DNA of 64,000 bases from Bilabrum cf. latius (Eukaryota; Bigyra: Bicosoecida; Bigyra; Bicosoecida): the NCBI GenBank assembly GCA_965178125.1, contig OZ237744.1, positions 1,054,001-1,118,000 on the forward strand. Direction: 5' to 3'. A model generated the notes under the pieces. It ran no database searches. It was not told the DNA's origin and saw nothing but the letters and a program-made list of their open reading frames with translations. Below are positions 19,832 to 32,300 of this stretch, in pieces. The position numbers were made by a program, and so were the translations under genes. Position 1 is the first letter of the stretch; the number at the start of each line of letters is the position of its first letter.

Positions 19832-20623
19832 AAATGCTCGTTTGTGGTGAGCCCCTCAGCAAGGCCTGCGAAGCGAGGCAAGTCGCTCAAGACATACTAA
19901 CATGGATTGCATGATTCACAGCGACGAACTGTGCGGCTCCCGGCGTTGGCTATGAAAACCTTGCCGTACGGAACTCAGAGTTGTGGTGGTGCACCCATGA
20001 AGACCGCAAGGTCTTCTCAACACAGGAACCGACCGACAAAAACGTAGGGCATAAGGACGGCTTACCGCGTGTAATGCAGCGGAAGTACCCTATAAACTCC
20101 TTCTACCAGGTGAGAGGACATCTCGCAGAAACTAGCAGGGCGCCGCGCCACGCCGGGAGCCTATGTTCCGCCGCCGCGGTGGTGTGTGGTGCAGCAACAC
20201 TGGTGCCTTGGCAAGGCCCAATTCCATTTCGATTGTGTGGATGGAATCATTCAATTAGCAGTAGTTTTCCAAAGCAATAAACAATCGGTAACCAAGAAGG
20301 GAGCGCTGCGAAATCCAAACCGTGCTGTTGGGAAGAGGCGCCCGGCGGGGGGCGCAACCCCCTTTAGGCAGCTCTGCGCTTGCTCGCCCAATTGGTGCTC
20401 GCCCACCAGAAAGCATCACACGAGCCCGCAATTGCTAGTGCAGCCCCCCACTCCTACTTTCGTTCGACACATGGTGCTGCGTGTGCCACCGGCTGCACAG
20501 AATCGAGGCTGCACTCGCTTTCTTGTTGCCATATGCTGCTTGTGCACCGTGCCACCACCGGCATCAGGAGGTAGACCGCTACAAGCAGTCAAACTGAGTC
20601 GGATGCTGCGTACGGGTACATGA
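19832..20623 (+). CDS. Possible three-exon gene of unknown function
   Basis: A convincing internal exon (19922-20109) follows a branch-point-like TACTAAC and a CACAG acceptor, and ends CAG before GTGAGAGG. It encodes a Trp/Cys-containing segment with HEDRKVFSTQEPTDKN and RKYPINSFYQ. A candidate first exon is 19832-19844 (ATGCTCGTTTGTG then GTGAGC). A candidate last exon is 20195-20623, beginning QHWCLGKAQFHFDC and ending at TGA. Phases agree. The end of the last exon is basic, Pro/Cys-rich and looks less like protein, so the true 3' structure may differ. The start would lie only 6 bp from the SPFH start codon on the other strand. I do not recognise the protein. Confidence 0.4.
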
Positions 20624-20939
20624 TGCCTGTAAGCGTGTCTCGCGGTTCGCCTCATCCGCACCTCCCGTCGCAGCCCACTGGCACCCTGGTTGCAAGGACT
20701 GCCAGTGGTGGTGGTCTCCGAGTCGCTCGGTCCATTCGATGGCATCCAGGCATGCCCTGGCCAATCATGGAGCGAGAGGAAAGGGAGGGACTCCTTCCAA
20801 GACTGTGCACGATATCGTACGACACCGACCCCTTTCTGTCTGGGAAAGATACCCGCCCACTTACTGCACAGGCACCGGCACTGGCATGCCGTCTGCGACG
20901 ACCAAGCAGCAAGCTTGGCCAAGCGACTGGCAATGCCGC

Positions 20940-21506
20940 TCAATGCTCCGAGGCTTCAGCAGCGTTCGTTCCGACGCTTTGACGAACATCAATAAATGCT
21001 TTCCCGGTATCGTATCGGCCATCCTGGAATTCGCCACTCCATACAGTGCCAGTGCCATCCTTGTAAGTGCCTTTGCCGTGCATCCGCCCTGCGCGCCACT
21101 CGCCCGCATAGACAGCACCATCAGGCCAACTGTACGTCCCAATACCTTCAAACTAGTTTCCTGCGAAAGAGCCCTCGAACTTCGCCCCACTTGCAAACAG
21201 CAAAGTGCCGGTCCCTTGCATTCGGTCGTCGACAAACTCGCCCTCAAACTCCTGCGCCACTGATATCTGCTTTCCTTTTCCATGGCGGACAGGAATGTCA
21301 TTTCTCAATACATAATCTCCACCTGGGCAGAACAAACAGTGGAAGGAGTTGCAGAGGAGTATAGGTGTGGCCGGGTCGCACGCAGCAAACGGTAAAAAGC
21401 ACTCAGCCATCTCACTGAATCGGGAGCCATCAGGGAAAACAAACTCCCCCCTGCAAGTCTTTTCAGCGATACGTGGGCTTAATTCGCTTCCTTCTGCGGC
21501 TGACAT
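20940..21506 (-). CDS. MORN-repeat protein
   Basis: Exon 1 (21506-21416) and exon 2 (21322-20940) are joined across a 93-bp intron (GTGAGA...CCCAG). The 157-aa product contains several MORN motifs: GEFVFPDGSRFSGDYVL, HGKGKQ, FEGEFVDDRMQGTGTL, GIGTYSWPDGAVYAGEW, and GRMHGKGTYKDG. One TAG (21153) lies between FAGN and FEGIGTY, in the middle of the array, and the repeats stay in register across it. Stop is TGA. MORN proteins bind membranes or phospholipids and organise cytoskeletal structures; no partner domain is present here. Confidence 0.86.
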
Positions 21507-21693
21507 GGCCTCTGGTATGGATCAACCCGGCGCGAATGGAACCGTTGCCGCGTGCTTGCTTGGCGGCGTCGAGACAAAACCCGGAACAACCGTGACGCTG
21601 GCGGCAAAACCCCCTTCCGCTCAAATGCAAGCAGCAGGGGAGGCCCAGAGAACATGCACTAGAAACAATGCATCAGGCGATAGGACTATGCGC

Positions 21694-22323
21694 TCAACCG
21701 ATTTTCCGGGACGGCCCTGCAAACCGCGAGTCCGACTCCGCGCTGCCACTGCCCCCACCACCAGCCTACCGCCCGCTAGGTGCGGCACCCCCTCGCCCCT
21801 CTGGCCCAGTGCCCGCCCCACGCCCAGCGCGTCCTGCACCCCCGAGCGGCCCGCTTCCCAGGCTAGTATCCCCGCCAAAGCCCCCACTCCCTCCACTGCC
21901 ACCACCCCCCCTTCCCCTGCCAGCCTGCTGGGAGCCACGCCCCCCTGCCGCCGCCTGAGGTGGCCCGCCTGCCATGCCTTGCCCAGGGTTGCGACCTGCC
22001 TGTGTCTACCGCCCAGGCAGAGCGCCCCCCGCCCCTGCGCCTGGCGCGGGCTTGAAGAGACCAGTGACGATAGCGCCCGCGAGACCGGCCACTCCTCCTT
22101 CACCACTGGCACCTCCCTCTCCGCCACTGGTAGCCCTTCCTGGCGCGCCGCGGCCGCGATGCCGGGCTTGGTCATTTCTTTCGTTCTAGTTCTATGCATT
22201 TGCAGGTGTCTTGCTCTGCGAAGCCATCAGCACGTACGCCAACCCTCCAAGAAGAAGCGCCTTGGCACCCAGCCACATGCAGAGCGCGAGCAGCACGATG
22301 GCCCAGGTCCACTTCACTCGCAT
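21694..22323 (-). CDS. Single-span membrane protein with Gly/Gln-rich tail
   Basis: 210 codons from ATG (22323) to TGA (21694). The N-terminus is Met-Arg-Val-Lys then a hydrophobic stretch (WTWAIVLLALCMWLG, AKALLLGGLAYVLMA), long enough for a signal anchor or one to two spans. The rest is Gly, Ala, Arg and Gln-rich (GRGSQQAGRGRGGGGSGGSG). TAG occurs at 22192, 22186, 22006 and 21766; read as Gln, these fit a tail already rich in CAG. No family recognised. The composition suggests a disordered exposed region. Confidence 0.62.
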
Positions 22324-22664
22324 CTTAGGCAACCCAAGGCAACCAGGAACCGCAAAAAAGGAGTCTGCTAGTCCAGCAGACGCCTCGATCGGACGGCACG
22401 AAGCTGGGGTATCTATCGAACCAGCGGCATCGCCAGCTGGAACGGCAGGTCGACCGGCCCTTGGCCCAGGAGCCGGAGCTGGGCCAGCTCGCCCGCGCCT
22501 GCTCCGAGAAGTGGCACTATTGTTGGCAAAGTATGCAGTTGAGCTCCCCCCATGATCACCAGCACCACCATTGAATCGAGTATCCTTAGCGCTCTCGTCC
22601 GCCCCGTCATGTAGCGTCCGAAACCTTCGCTTGGGTGCCTAGCGCCCGCCACTACCACCTTCAT
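22314..22664 (-). CDS. Small ORF of doubtful coding status
   Basis: 117 codons from ATG to TGA with two in-frame TAG codons (22413 and 22368). It has a hydrophobic segment (MVVLVIMGGAQLHTLPTIVP). It overlaps the start of the Gly-rich membrane protein gene by 10 bp in another frame, so it may be an upstream exon of that gene or chance. Confidence 0.2.
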
Positions 22665-22901
22665 CCTTTACTACAACTCCATTTACGATCCTCGGCATGG
22701 ACAAGCCGTTTCTGAATGGAGGTTTAAGATTGAAAGTCGGGAAAACGAGAATGAGAGGCAATTTGCAACCGCCGGGCGGGCGCAGATGCACAACAAACTA
22801 TGGCCTTCTGGAATCGAAGGAGCCGATGCGAAGGCAAGCCGTCGTACTAGGATGAAGAAGTGCCTGCACTTGCATAGAGAAGGTTGGAAGAGGCGCGAAG
22901 C

Positions 22902-23517
22902 ATGCAGTACATGCCCTTCGGGTGGTCCCGCATTGGTTCTGCTCCGATGGTCCCTGTAATTAGCACATCTCACTTGGATCAACCTAGGCTGCCTCCCCCA
23001 TCACTGACTATGGAAATGATTGGCGAATCATGTCCGTTCAAAGGGGTGATGAGCTTTGTGATAGGTGGTGCTCTCGGAGCTGGGATGGGTGTTGTGCTGA
23101 CTGCCATGGGAGGTATGGGGCCGGTGCATCAGCCTGGCTATGCTGACCCGTACGCAAATGCCCCTGTATCGAAGCTAGTGAGTATTTCTACTTTTGAGGC
23201 GTCGTAATTATGACATTGATTCGCAAAGGTTGCCGCCGTTGGTACCATCTCCTGCCGAGCAGGTCAAGGACAGCTTCAAAGAGGCATACTCGCGTGGACG
23301 AAGCATGGCTAAGAGTTTTGCGTACATTGGAGGCATGTATGCGACTGTCGAATGCGCAGTGGAAGGATACCGCGGCAAGCATGACATCAAGAACCACGTT
23401 CTGACCGGCTGCGTTACCGGTGCTGGCTTGGCGTACAACCAAGGGCCGCTTGCAATTGCTGGAGGCTGCTTAGGTTTCGCGGCGTTTGGAATTGTGATCG
23501 AGCAAGTCATGCACTGA
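22902..23517 (+). CDS. TIM22: Mitochondrial import inner membrane translocase TIM22
   Basis: TIM22 inserts carrier proteins into the mitochondrial inner membrane. Exon 1 (to 23177) contains MIGESCPFKGVMSFVIGGAL, matching the family ESCPFK motif and first span. Exon 2 (23263-23517) has SMAKSFAYIGGMYATVECAV, then EGYRGKHDIKN, GCVTGAGLAYNQGPLAIAGG and CLGFAAFGIVIEQ, matching the later spans. The intron is placed at 23178-23262 (85 bp, GTGAGT...GAGCAG) because this keeps the frame; a nearby AG at 23230 would not. The start is uncertain: ATG at 22902 or the downstream ATG at 23010, which begins just before the conserved core. No TAG. Stop is TGA. Confidence 0.85.
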
Positions 23518-24101
23518 TGCGCTCACTGATCTCACCCCGCAAGGTTGCCCCAGTGCGCACAGTGCCGAGAGGGAGCGTCTTGTTAACACGTCTAGGAGCG
23601 GCGCACGGACGTGCCCGTTGAGCCGGTTGGGTACCTTGAAGGCGCCGCGTGCGCTTCACGGCCTAGATTTAGGGACGCCACGTACACTAAAGATGCCAAG
23701 CACGTTGTGCAATTGACCGGTTTGTACATACAAGCCCACTGCCACGAATAGAAGGCATACGGGCAATGGGCTGTGTAGGGCCAGCAGCCAGCTTGTCCAG
23801 CCCGGCTCTCACCGTCAAGGGTGACAGGGCGCAGATCCCGTAGGTTGTATCAGGTGGCCTGCAGGCGGCCTTGGGAGAGCACTAGGACCGACACGGAACT
23901 CTCAGAGGCGTTGGCAAAGCTAAGCCAAAGAAGGCAAGAGTGTGGGTGCACGTGGCGAGGTAGTCTTAGACCGCAGGACAGACATGTGGCACTGCAAATG
24001 GCAGCAGCCCTGTGCACGAATGAACAGAAATACTCGTAACGCACCATCACTTGCGCGCAACACACGCATTCTCGCGGCCACTCGTCATACCCCGAATTGC
24101 A
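23518..24101. other. Convergent intergenic region, no gene seen
   Basis: This lies between the TGA codons of TIM22 (plus) and the DCAF8-like gene (minus). Short ORFs here have no coding character, and I saw no tRNA, snRNA or repeat. Confidence 0.5.
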
Positions 24102-27100
24102 TCACCTTCCCACGCCTCTTTCGTGCTCGTTGTCATCGGGCGATGAGCTGTCCGCTCCCCCGTTCCCATCACTGCCCTCAGGACCATCGCCGCCCTCAGT
24201 TCCATCGCCACTGCCCAGCTATGGCGCCGCGGATGACCCGCTATTGTCACCCGTGCTCCTGCTTGCCTCCGTCCGCCGCGCTCGCCGTCTCCTCCTCAGC
24301 ATGAGCTGCTAAACCAATCGCATCCGCACCACCTCCACCATCTATTCCTACGAGAGCTGCGGCTGACTGCCAGTGGCAGCCTCCTCGCGACTGAACGGTG
24401 GCTCTGCCTCGTCAGGCCCCCCAGCACCAGTTCCAGGCCCCGCGGCGTCCACCTCATGGGCAACTCGTGCATCCACACCTGACCCCACAGGCCGTGCAGC
24501 ACCTGCATCAAACCCATCCTGTACCCCCTCTGCCCCCCGCCGCCTCTGCCGTGCATTTTGCAGGAACCTACGCACCAGTCCGCGCGACAGGCCATCCTCT
24601 CGATCCGCTTCACGGGCCTCCCGCTCGCGCCTAGCCTGGTCCCATGCCCAGCCCACCACGTCCTCGTCCATGCCGTCGGTCAGCTGCGGCATTCCTCTGT
24701 TCCTGCGCTCGCTGGACCAGCAAAGCAAGAAGACCTCTCGGGCCGTCAGGCTCTCGTACCGCACATCCTACCCAAGCATGCCAGCAACTTCGTCATGCCC
24801 ACTATCTCCCTGTACGCTGCACTGCCTGCTGGACACTATCGCGGTCTTCTGTTTGGGAGCCTCTGGATGTGCCGGGCCATCCCCAGCATCGGCCGTGAGC
24901 TCCACCAACTAAGTGGCTAGGCGGTAGGATCGCCGTCCCAGAGAGCTCAGGTGTTCTTCGAGCGCACATGCAGAGTCCCCGGATGGGCTCACGCCTGGAT
25001 GGCAATGCGCACTCGGTTGACTGGACAGTTCAGACGTTGCTGGCCTATCTGTAGATGCAGGGGCTGTCGCAACACTTTGGCAACCAGGCCGCTTCCGTGG
25101 TGACTACCGTGCTTCCAGCGCAACAGCAAGCCGCAGTATCTCCGATGCTTCCTCCTTGGCTGAGCCCCAATCAATGCTACCATCCACCAACTCGAGGCTG
25201 CCATCTGCATCTTTGTGACTACAACTTGGACCAGCCTCGCCGTCCCTTGCATTCCAAGGAGATCCCGGGTCGGCCCCCGCTCCATTGCCTGTCTGTGTAC
25301 TTTCGGACGCTCTCGCACGCACCGAACTCTAAGCCAAGCGCTTCGCCACTCGGCTCAATGCATGCATGCCCTCAGCAAGGAAGGTCGCGCAATGGTGAGC
25401 CGCTGCCACCGGTCTATCCACCTCGAGCATGCCACGACCAGCACGGGCCAATCGAGATACCAGCGAAGGCTGCAGAGCGCCTCCTCTCCGTGGCACTCTG
25501 CCAGAAGCCAGCGCGCCTCTAGGCCTGGAGTGCTATGAAAACCCCAGGCTGCGGTTGATAGGCGGCCACTTCCTCTATCCAGGAGACCACACGCCCACTG
25601 CGTGGTCCAGCCCGCTGACGGCCAGCTCCAGCCCTCGAGACCCAGGCCGAGCCCTGACGACGTTGGCGATGGTGCGGTCAGCTCGGAAGCACCCGATCAG
25701 CCTCGCCCGGCCACATTCCCGCTCAGCGTCTTGTAGCCCCAGGCGTGAAGCAGCTGCGAACATGACGGCCTCGGGGCGGCTGTCATCGCCGTTGCCCCTA
25801 TCAGCATCAGCACCAGCACCAGCACTCCAGCCACCCGCAGCACCGCCATCACCACCACCACCACCACCACCATCAGACACACCGGGCACCGATGATGCTT
25901 CGAGTGCGCCATCATGCGAGTCCACGGGCGAGCCACTGCTCCCAGCGGCCATCGTTTCAACGTCCCGTCTATGGGCAGCCTGGCGGTCGGCCATGTTCCT
26001 CTGCAGGGCCCCTTGGATGTCCCAGATAAACACGTGCCCGGTGGAGCTGCCCATGGCCACCGCGCCAGACCTTCCACCGACCCATTCGAGCCCTTTCTTC
26101 GTGCGACTGTGCAGCGCGCCGCTCCCCAGCACACATGCAGAGGCCGGCCTGCCCCCAGATGAGGCACCGCGGCCCCACCGAGATGCAGCTCGCCTGGCAC
26201 GCAGCGCTCTCCCCGTGGAGCTGTCGTACCTTGCCTGCGCAGAGCCCATCTGCCTCTGCAGGAACTCGATGTTCCAGGCCATGAGACCCCTCCGTCCAAT
26301 GCGAGAAAATTGGGGCATCGGACGGCGTGAGCGTGCAGGCAGGAGCGACCCCCCTGCGGCGCTGGCGCCATCGCTCGGGGTGGGGGGTGCTCTGTAGTAG
26401 CCAGGTGCGAGATCCTGTGCCAGTCGCATGCCAGGCACATCTGTGCCGAGCTCGTGACCCCCGAGAGAGAGGTAATTAATCATGTCTTGCCGGGAGGCCT
26501 AGAGCCAGGCGGGCGAAATGGCAGGCTCGCTGTGTGTAATGGTAGTAGTTTCTGCATGGAGTTGCTCTGTGGGCAGCTGCTCCGGTGGGCGTGCCGCACT
26601 CCACGGCACTTCCAGCAGGTGACCATGGGACGCATCGGGATGATGCAGCCCCAACCCAGACGTCGTTGGGTCTGCAAACACACGCACTCCACCCTTGATG
26701 CTGCAAGCAGCCACGAATGCCCCGTCGGGAGACCAGCGGACCCCCGTGGTGTGGGCTCGCAACATTGCTGGCTGCAGCGCCAATCGGTTCGTCGTGCTCG
26801 ACTCGGACGCACCCGTCTCGAAACCGCACCAGAGCTCAGCTACGCAGCATCTTGGCAGATCGTGCGATGCTCCTGCAGCGGGGGCGCTTGCGGCGCTCCG
26901 ACTGGCAGCGCTGTGTCCGGCAGTTGCTAGTCGGAGATCCACAATGAAAGCTGTCGGGTGACGTCCTGCCACTGCCAAGAGGTTCCCATGCTGAGGGCTC
27001 GCATCGACATCAGTTAAGCTGCACTTGAAGTCGACTACGAGCGAAGACGCCGTACTACTAGCAGCGCATCGAAGATCTGAAACGAAGATCTTGCCGTCGG

Positions 27101-27461
27101 CGCCCACCGAATACAGAATAGCAGGGGAGGAGAATGGAAAGCATATGCTATTGACCATATTCGAATGACAACTAATCTGACGGACAGTAGCGCAGTGCGG
27201 CCGTTCTAGTGTTAGCAAGTTGATAGTAGAGTCTGCAGCGCAGGTCGCAACAAGATCCTCCCGGCCAGGTGCGAATTCCACGCCAAATACGTTCCCACCA
27301 TGGCAAGTTTCTAATCGACAGCGGTATTGGTGCTGCATCCCGGCGGCCCAAATATGCACTCCCATGTCATCGCCGGCTGCGGCCAGGAGCCCGCCTGTAG
27401 TCGAGTAGCCCAGAGCGTTTATGCACCCGCTTGGCTGGCTCAAGCGCTAATCCCTCCTCAT
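24102..27461 (-). CDS. DCAF8-like WD40-repeat protein (CUL4-DDB1 substrate receptor family) with long C-terminal extension
   Basis: The frame is open for 1,120 codons from ATG (27461) to TGA (24102). TAG occurs at 27447, 26499, 25575, 25533, 25329, 25104, 24909, 24768, 24348, 24342, 24309 and about 24240; no TGA or TAA was found in the stretches I walked. The N-terminal ~600 residues follow DCAF8 order: SGCINALGYSTTGGLLAAAG, HGGNVFGVEFAPG, HSNMVNSICFPF, YSVGADGKIFVSDLR, and late blades GSSTGHVFIWDI and LAVSGLDHAVGVWSP. The DxR/WDxR motifs are typical of DDB1-binding propellers. The last ~480 residues are Arg/Glu-rich, helical (EREAREADREDG), then acidic and Gly-rich, with no known domain. Substrate-receptor function is inferred from the family. 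Confidence 0.82.
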
Positions 27462-27710
27462 GGACGATGCCTCTATTACTGACACGAGAGACGACACCAT
27501 CGCTCGGCCGGCCTTTCATTGCATCGGCGAGTAGCCGCTACAGATTCTACGGAACCGGAAAGGGATCGATCCGGAGCAGCGAAAAAGTGGTTGAAAAGTA
27601 GCACAGCTTAGCAGTGTACGCGCACAAGTGGAAACAGAAGAGTTCATTCACGTGTTGAAATAACAGACACCGCTGATTCGCGAAGCCCCACTTTGCAGGC
27701 CGCCCTCGGC

Positions 27711-29098
27711 TCAGAACCCGAACACTGGGTTGTGCCTGGCGATCCTGGACCCCTCCTCTTCGTACTGGGCCTTGGTGTGGCAGAACTTGGGGAACTGCTC
27801 CGTGCTCGCCATCATGGACCCGCCGAAGAACACTGCGAACCTCTGCATGCCGTGGGTCACCACCTTGACCTTGACCTCGCTCCCCGCGAACTTGGTCCCC
27901 AGCTTGGCCATGCGGGCCTTGTTGGCCTCGAACCTGTCCGAGACGATCCCCCGGAGGTCCTGCTGCAGCCTCTTGCCGAAGTTCTTCAGCAAGGTGGAGC
28001 CGCCGCTGAGCACCACGTTGCTGTAGAGGGCCCTCTTGGCGTCGATGGGGGAGGCCTGGATGGCGCGGTCCACCAGCTGCGGCAGTGGGGTCGGGTGCTT
28101 GTCGTCGTAGATCTCGGGGTTGAAGAACATCTCGCCCGCCAGGAACTTCTCGTACCCGATGTCGATGGACCAGGGCTTCTTCGTGCGCGGGTCCACCCCT
28201 GTCATCTTGGAGATGTGCTTGTCGGGCTTCGCGTCGTACCTCCTGAACTCGTCTGCCAGGTCCCTGCATACGTAGGCGTGCTTCTCCTTGACGGTCTTGG
28301 CCACGTCAAGGGCGATGGAGGGAGGCACAGGCTCCCCGCGCTCCCGCAGCTGCTGCTGGATGAACTTGGTGATGTCCAGGCCTGCCAGCGGGACGTGCCG
28401 GATGCAGGAGCCGAGCACGTACCCGTCCGAGATGGGAATCACGTGGGTGACGCCGTCGCCCGAATCGATGACCGTGCCCGTGAGGGTGCGGTCCTCCTCC
28501 TTGGCTCGGAACGGCCACGAGGCAGCCAGGGCGAGCACAGCCTGCACAGCAATGTACATGCCCGGCACGTTGAACGTCTCGAACATGATCTCGGCGGCCT
28601 GCTCCCTATTCTCGGGGGGATTCAGCGGCGGCTCGGTGAGGAGCACGTGGTGCTCCTCCGGGTCGCATCGCAAATAGCGGTAAAAGCACCGCTGCCAGAT
28701 TCGCTCCATGTCATTCCAGTTATCGATAAGGCCGTGGCGAATAGGGTACTTGAGACCAAAGGCGGCGGCTCGGGCTGTTGCCTCGTCGCCAATCGCAAAC
28801 TCCAAGTCCTGCAACCCAGCCTTGCTACGCACAAAGTCGTCGCTGCCCAGATCAACCTTTGACGAAATCGCAGTTGGCACAATATACGACGGTTCTGCGT
28901 TGCCGGCGTAACCCATCTTAGTGTAACTGCGGTAGGGTGCGAAGCCATGAAGCTCGGTCGGCGAGTGCAATTCGAGAGATGCTGAATCGTCAGTCGCAAT
29001 CACAACAGTCAGGAGCGCGCGGCACGAGCACCTTAATACATCGATAACCAATTTACTTACCCGGTACCATTATCAATCACGACGGCTGGCTTATCCAT
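27711..29098 (-). CDS. ARP3: Actin-related protein 3 (Arp2/3 complex)
   Basis: ARP3 is one of the two actin-like subunits of the Arp2/3 complex that nucleates branched actin. Exon 1 (29098-29061) encodes MDKPAVVIDNGTG. Exon 2 begins YTKMGYAGNAEPSYIVPTAI. The intron is 28927-29060 (134 bp, GTAAGT...CGCAG). Later motifs include YPIRHGLIDNWNDMERIW, LLTEPPLNPPENREQAAEIM, VIDSGDGVTHVIPISDGYV, NVVLSGGSTLLKNFGKRLQQ and FGGSMMAS. The length of 417 aa equals the usual ARP3 length, with no insertions. It uses no TAG, in keeping with an abundant protein, and ends at TGA. It indicates an actin-based motility or endocytosis system. Confidence 0.98.
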
Positions 29099-29363
29099 GG
29101 GCCAATCGGATCCAACCATGTCCTGCGCAGAGTCTCCTGCACCCCCTGCGGCAGCACCGCTACCCGCACCTGATGACGCCATGAATCAAATAACAAACGA
29201 TACGGTTTTAACTTCAAGTCTCCAGATGAGACCGCCACAGAACCGCAAATCGCTACAATCCTGTATCTCGCCGACCAATTCCAGCGTATCGCCGCGCATT
29301 GATTGCGGAACCGCGTAGCAGGGAGTGGGACGAAATGTCATCTACGAGTTGTCTAGAACAAGT

Positions 29364-32300
29364 TCAGTCGTTCTGCTTTATCCCAATCACGTGCATGTGA
29401 CCCAGCCCGAACACTGCCCGAGCGGCAGGAGCCCCTGCTGTGCCTGCCTGCCCCCGTACGATCGCACGCACCGCAGCTCCGATCCCTGCCACCTGCATGC
29501 TGCCTTGCCCCTCCCCTTGCGCTTCCTCTTCCCCTTCTGTGCCCTCTCCTCTCACAGCACCGCTCTCCTGTATCATGCCGGAGTCCATCCACCCCGCGAA
29601 TCGCTCCAGCGCCTCCTCCTCGTCGCCCACGGTGCTCGCCCACGGCTTGCACACCACAGCCTGCACACCCGCCAGTGTGAGGAGCGCGGCGGTGCCCAGC
29701 CAACCCTCCAGAGCCACTTGTTCCCTGGACATCCCGCTGCGGTGCCGCAGCACCCGCCGAGAGGCCATCTGGCTGCCGCACCGGTCCCCCACCCACGCGA
29801 ACCTGCTGCGGCCCCCGCACGCCCCTGCGAGCGAGCCCGCTGGCACGGCAGCAGCGAAGGGCCCAGGGCCCGCGAAAATAAATCCACCTCCAGACGCCTT
29901 CTCGGTATCGACCCTGGGATCCGCCGCATCTGACTCGGACCCGCACCCGTTCACCAGCGCCACCAGGCCCTCGGGCAGCTCCTCTGCCGCAGCCGCCTCC
30001 TCGTCCTCGCCCTCCTCCTCCCCTGTGCCCTGGGTCGGCGGCCTGGCGGGTGCAGGGAACTGCAGTGCAGCGACGTCGTACCCTGCAGGCATGGGATCCC
30101 GGCCCACGCGCTGTCTCTGCAGCAGCTCCAGCACAGTGCCCGCGCTGGGCAGGGCAGACGTGGCCCCGACACCCGCCCAGCCGCTGGGGAACAGCGCCTC
30201 GTCCTCCTCGCCGCCACCTGCCCTCGGGGAGCCCTTCTTATTGCCACCCTTCGCCTTGCCCCTCCCCTTGTCCTTGCCCTTCCCCTTAGGCGATTGCTTC
30301 TTGCCCCCGGCCCCCGCAGGCCCGTCGCCCCCCTCATCCACACCGACGGACCCAGGCTCCGGTCGAGCGTCATACCTCTGGCCCCGGCGCAGCACGGAAG
30401 CGAACCCACCACCGAGGCCCTCACCAGCCCCAGATGACGCCGCCCCGTTCTCCCCCACCCCTGCCTCGCCAGCAGCGACTGTCTCCATGAACGGGTCAAC
30501 CACGAACCCCACTGCGGCCCCGCTGGCCGGCGGCACCATCCCTGCATCCCTCGGGTCACTGCCCGCGCCGGGGAACAGGGCAAGGTGCTCCCCGAGGTGG
30601 TGACCCGCCGCCCCCGCCGCTGTTCCCCGGCTCTTATCCGCGAAACCCGCGGCATCGAATGCCCCCGCCGCCCTGTCGCCCACAGCAAACGCCCCGCAGG
30701 GCTGGATCGCGGTGTTGACCCCTGCCGCCGCGCTGGCCAAGGGCACGGACAGGGCCCGCGACAGGGCGTGTCTGCTGGCCATCACGTGAAGGGAGAAGTC
30801 CCGAGCCACGCTCGAGCAGTCATTCAGGCAGGGAAGCGACTCCCACGGCAGCCCAGCCACGGTATGGTGCGCCAGCACGACGATAGGCCCGGAGCTGCCG
30901 GACAGCGCGCCGATCACCGGGGCGGGCAGCACTGTTCCCTCGATGAACGTGGAGCACTCCTCCACGAGACCCTCGAGCTCCAGGGCGCACCGCTCTGCCT
31001 CTGCCGCCTCTCCGGATGCGAGCAGCCGCGCGGACTCGTCCTGCATCGCGTTGCAGCGCTCCGCCAGCCGGACCAGCTCGAGCTCCTGCGCCTCGGTCAG
31101 CTGCACCCGCGCCGTGGCCGCCGCAGTCGCGGCTCCCGCCGCGATGCCGCCCGAGGCGCGCGTCGCCAGCGAGACGTGCAGCGCCCTGCTTCGCTCGCTG
31201 CGGTGCACGAGCAACACTCGGGCTCCCGGCGGGATGCACCGCATGCAGGCGCGCAAGGGCCGGGACGCGTCCAAGAACCTCGCCGCGAGCAGCCTCTGCG
31301 TCGCTTTGCGCTCTGCCGCAGCCACCACCGGACTCGCAAAGCAGGGTCCGGCGCCTCGCAGGATCACCCCGGTGACCCGCTGACGCGCCATGACGTCAGC
31401 AGCCCGCACCACGGGTCCGTCACCCAGGTCTGCCAGCACCTGCCCCACGGGGTGCCCGGGGTCGCTGCTGCAGGCTGCGCGCAGCACGCCGTGCAGGTGA
31501 AGCGCCGCCTCGCAGCTGCCCGCCGATGCAGCGAGCTCCCACAGAGCTTCCTGCCCGGCCGATGAATCGCCCGCACGGTCCAGCGCAGTCTCCAGCGCGT
31601 CTCGAGCGCCCTGGAGATCTCCCGATACGATGCATGCGGCGGCAGCACGCACCAGCTCGTGGCAAACCGCTGGCAGTGCATCGAGGATGGCGGGGCGCGC
31701 GAGGTCAGAGACGTACACAGGAGCGGGCGGGTGAGAGGGAGAGGCGCCGGACGACGACGAGTCCGACGCATCTTTCGATGATCCCTTCCCTTTTGCCTTG
31801 CCCTTCCCTTTGGCCGCCTTCTTGCCCTTGCCCTTGCCTTTGCCTTTGCCTTTGCCCCCGCTTGCATCGGCTCCCGCCCCTTCCTCGCCTGTCCCACCAC
31901 TGGCCCCCGCCACCCCAGCGGCCACGGCCGCCTGCACGCCCTCCACAGCAGAGCCCAAGGCCTCCAGCATCGCCGACTCGCGGTCGGAGCCGCCGCCCGC
32001 GAGCGCATGGCTGCCCCCTGCTCGCACGGCAGCCAGGCACGCCACGGCCACCTGCAGCACGGCAGAGGCGCGGCTCCGGAGGGTGACGTCCCCGATGGGA
32101 CACAGCCCTGCCGCCTGCTCCGCCTCGGCTGCAGCCGCCCCCAGCTGTCCCATGCACTCCGCTGCCACGCGCCCTTCGCCCGCATCGCGCTCCTTGGCTA
32201 GGTACAGCCCCACGGGGTCCTCGGCGAAGGTCTCCTCCGTCAGCCTCTCCTCCTCCCGACGGGCGAGGGCCCGGGCCCGGGCTGCCTGGATCCTCAGCTG

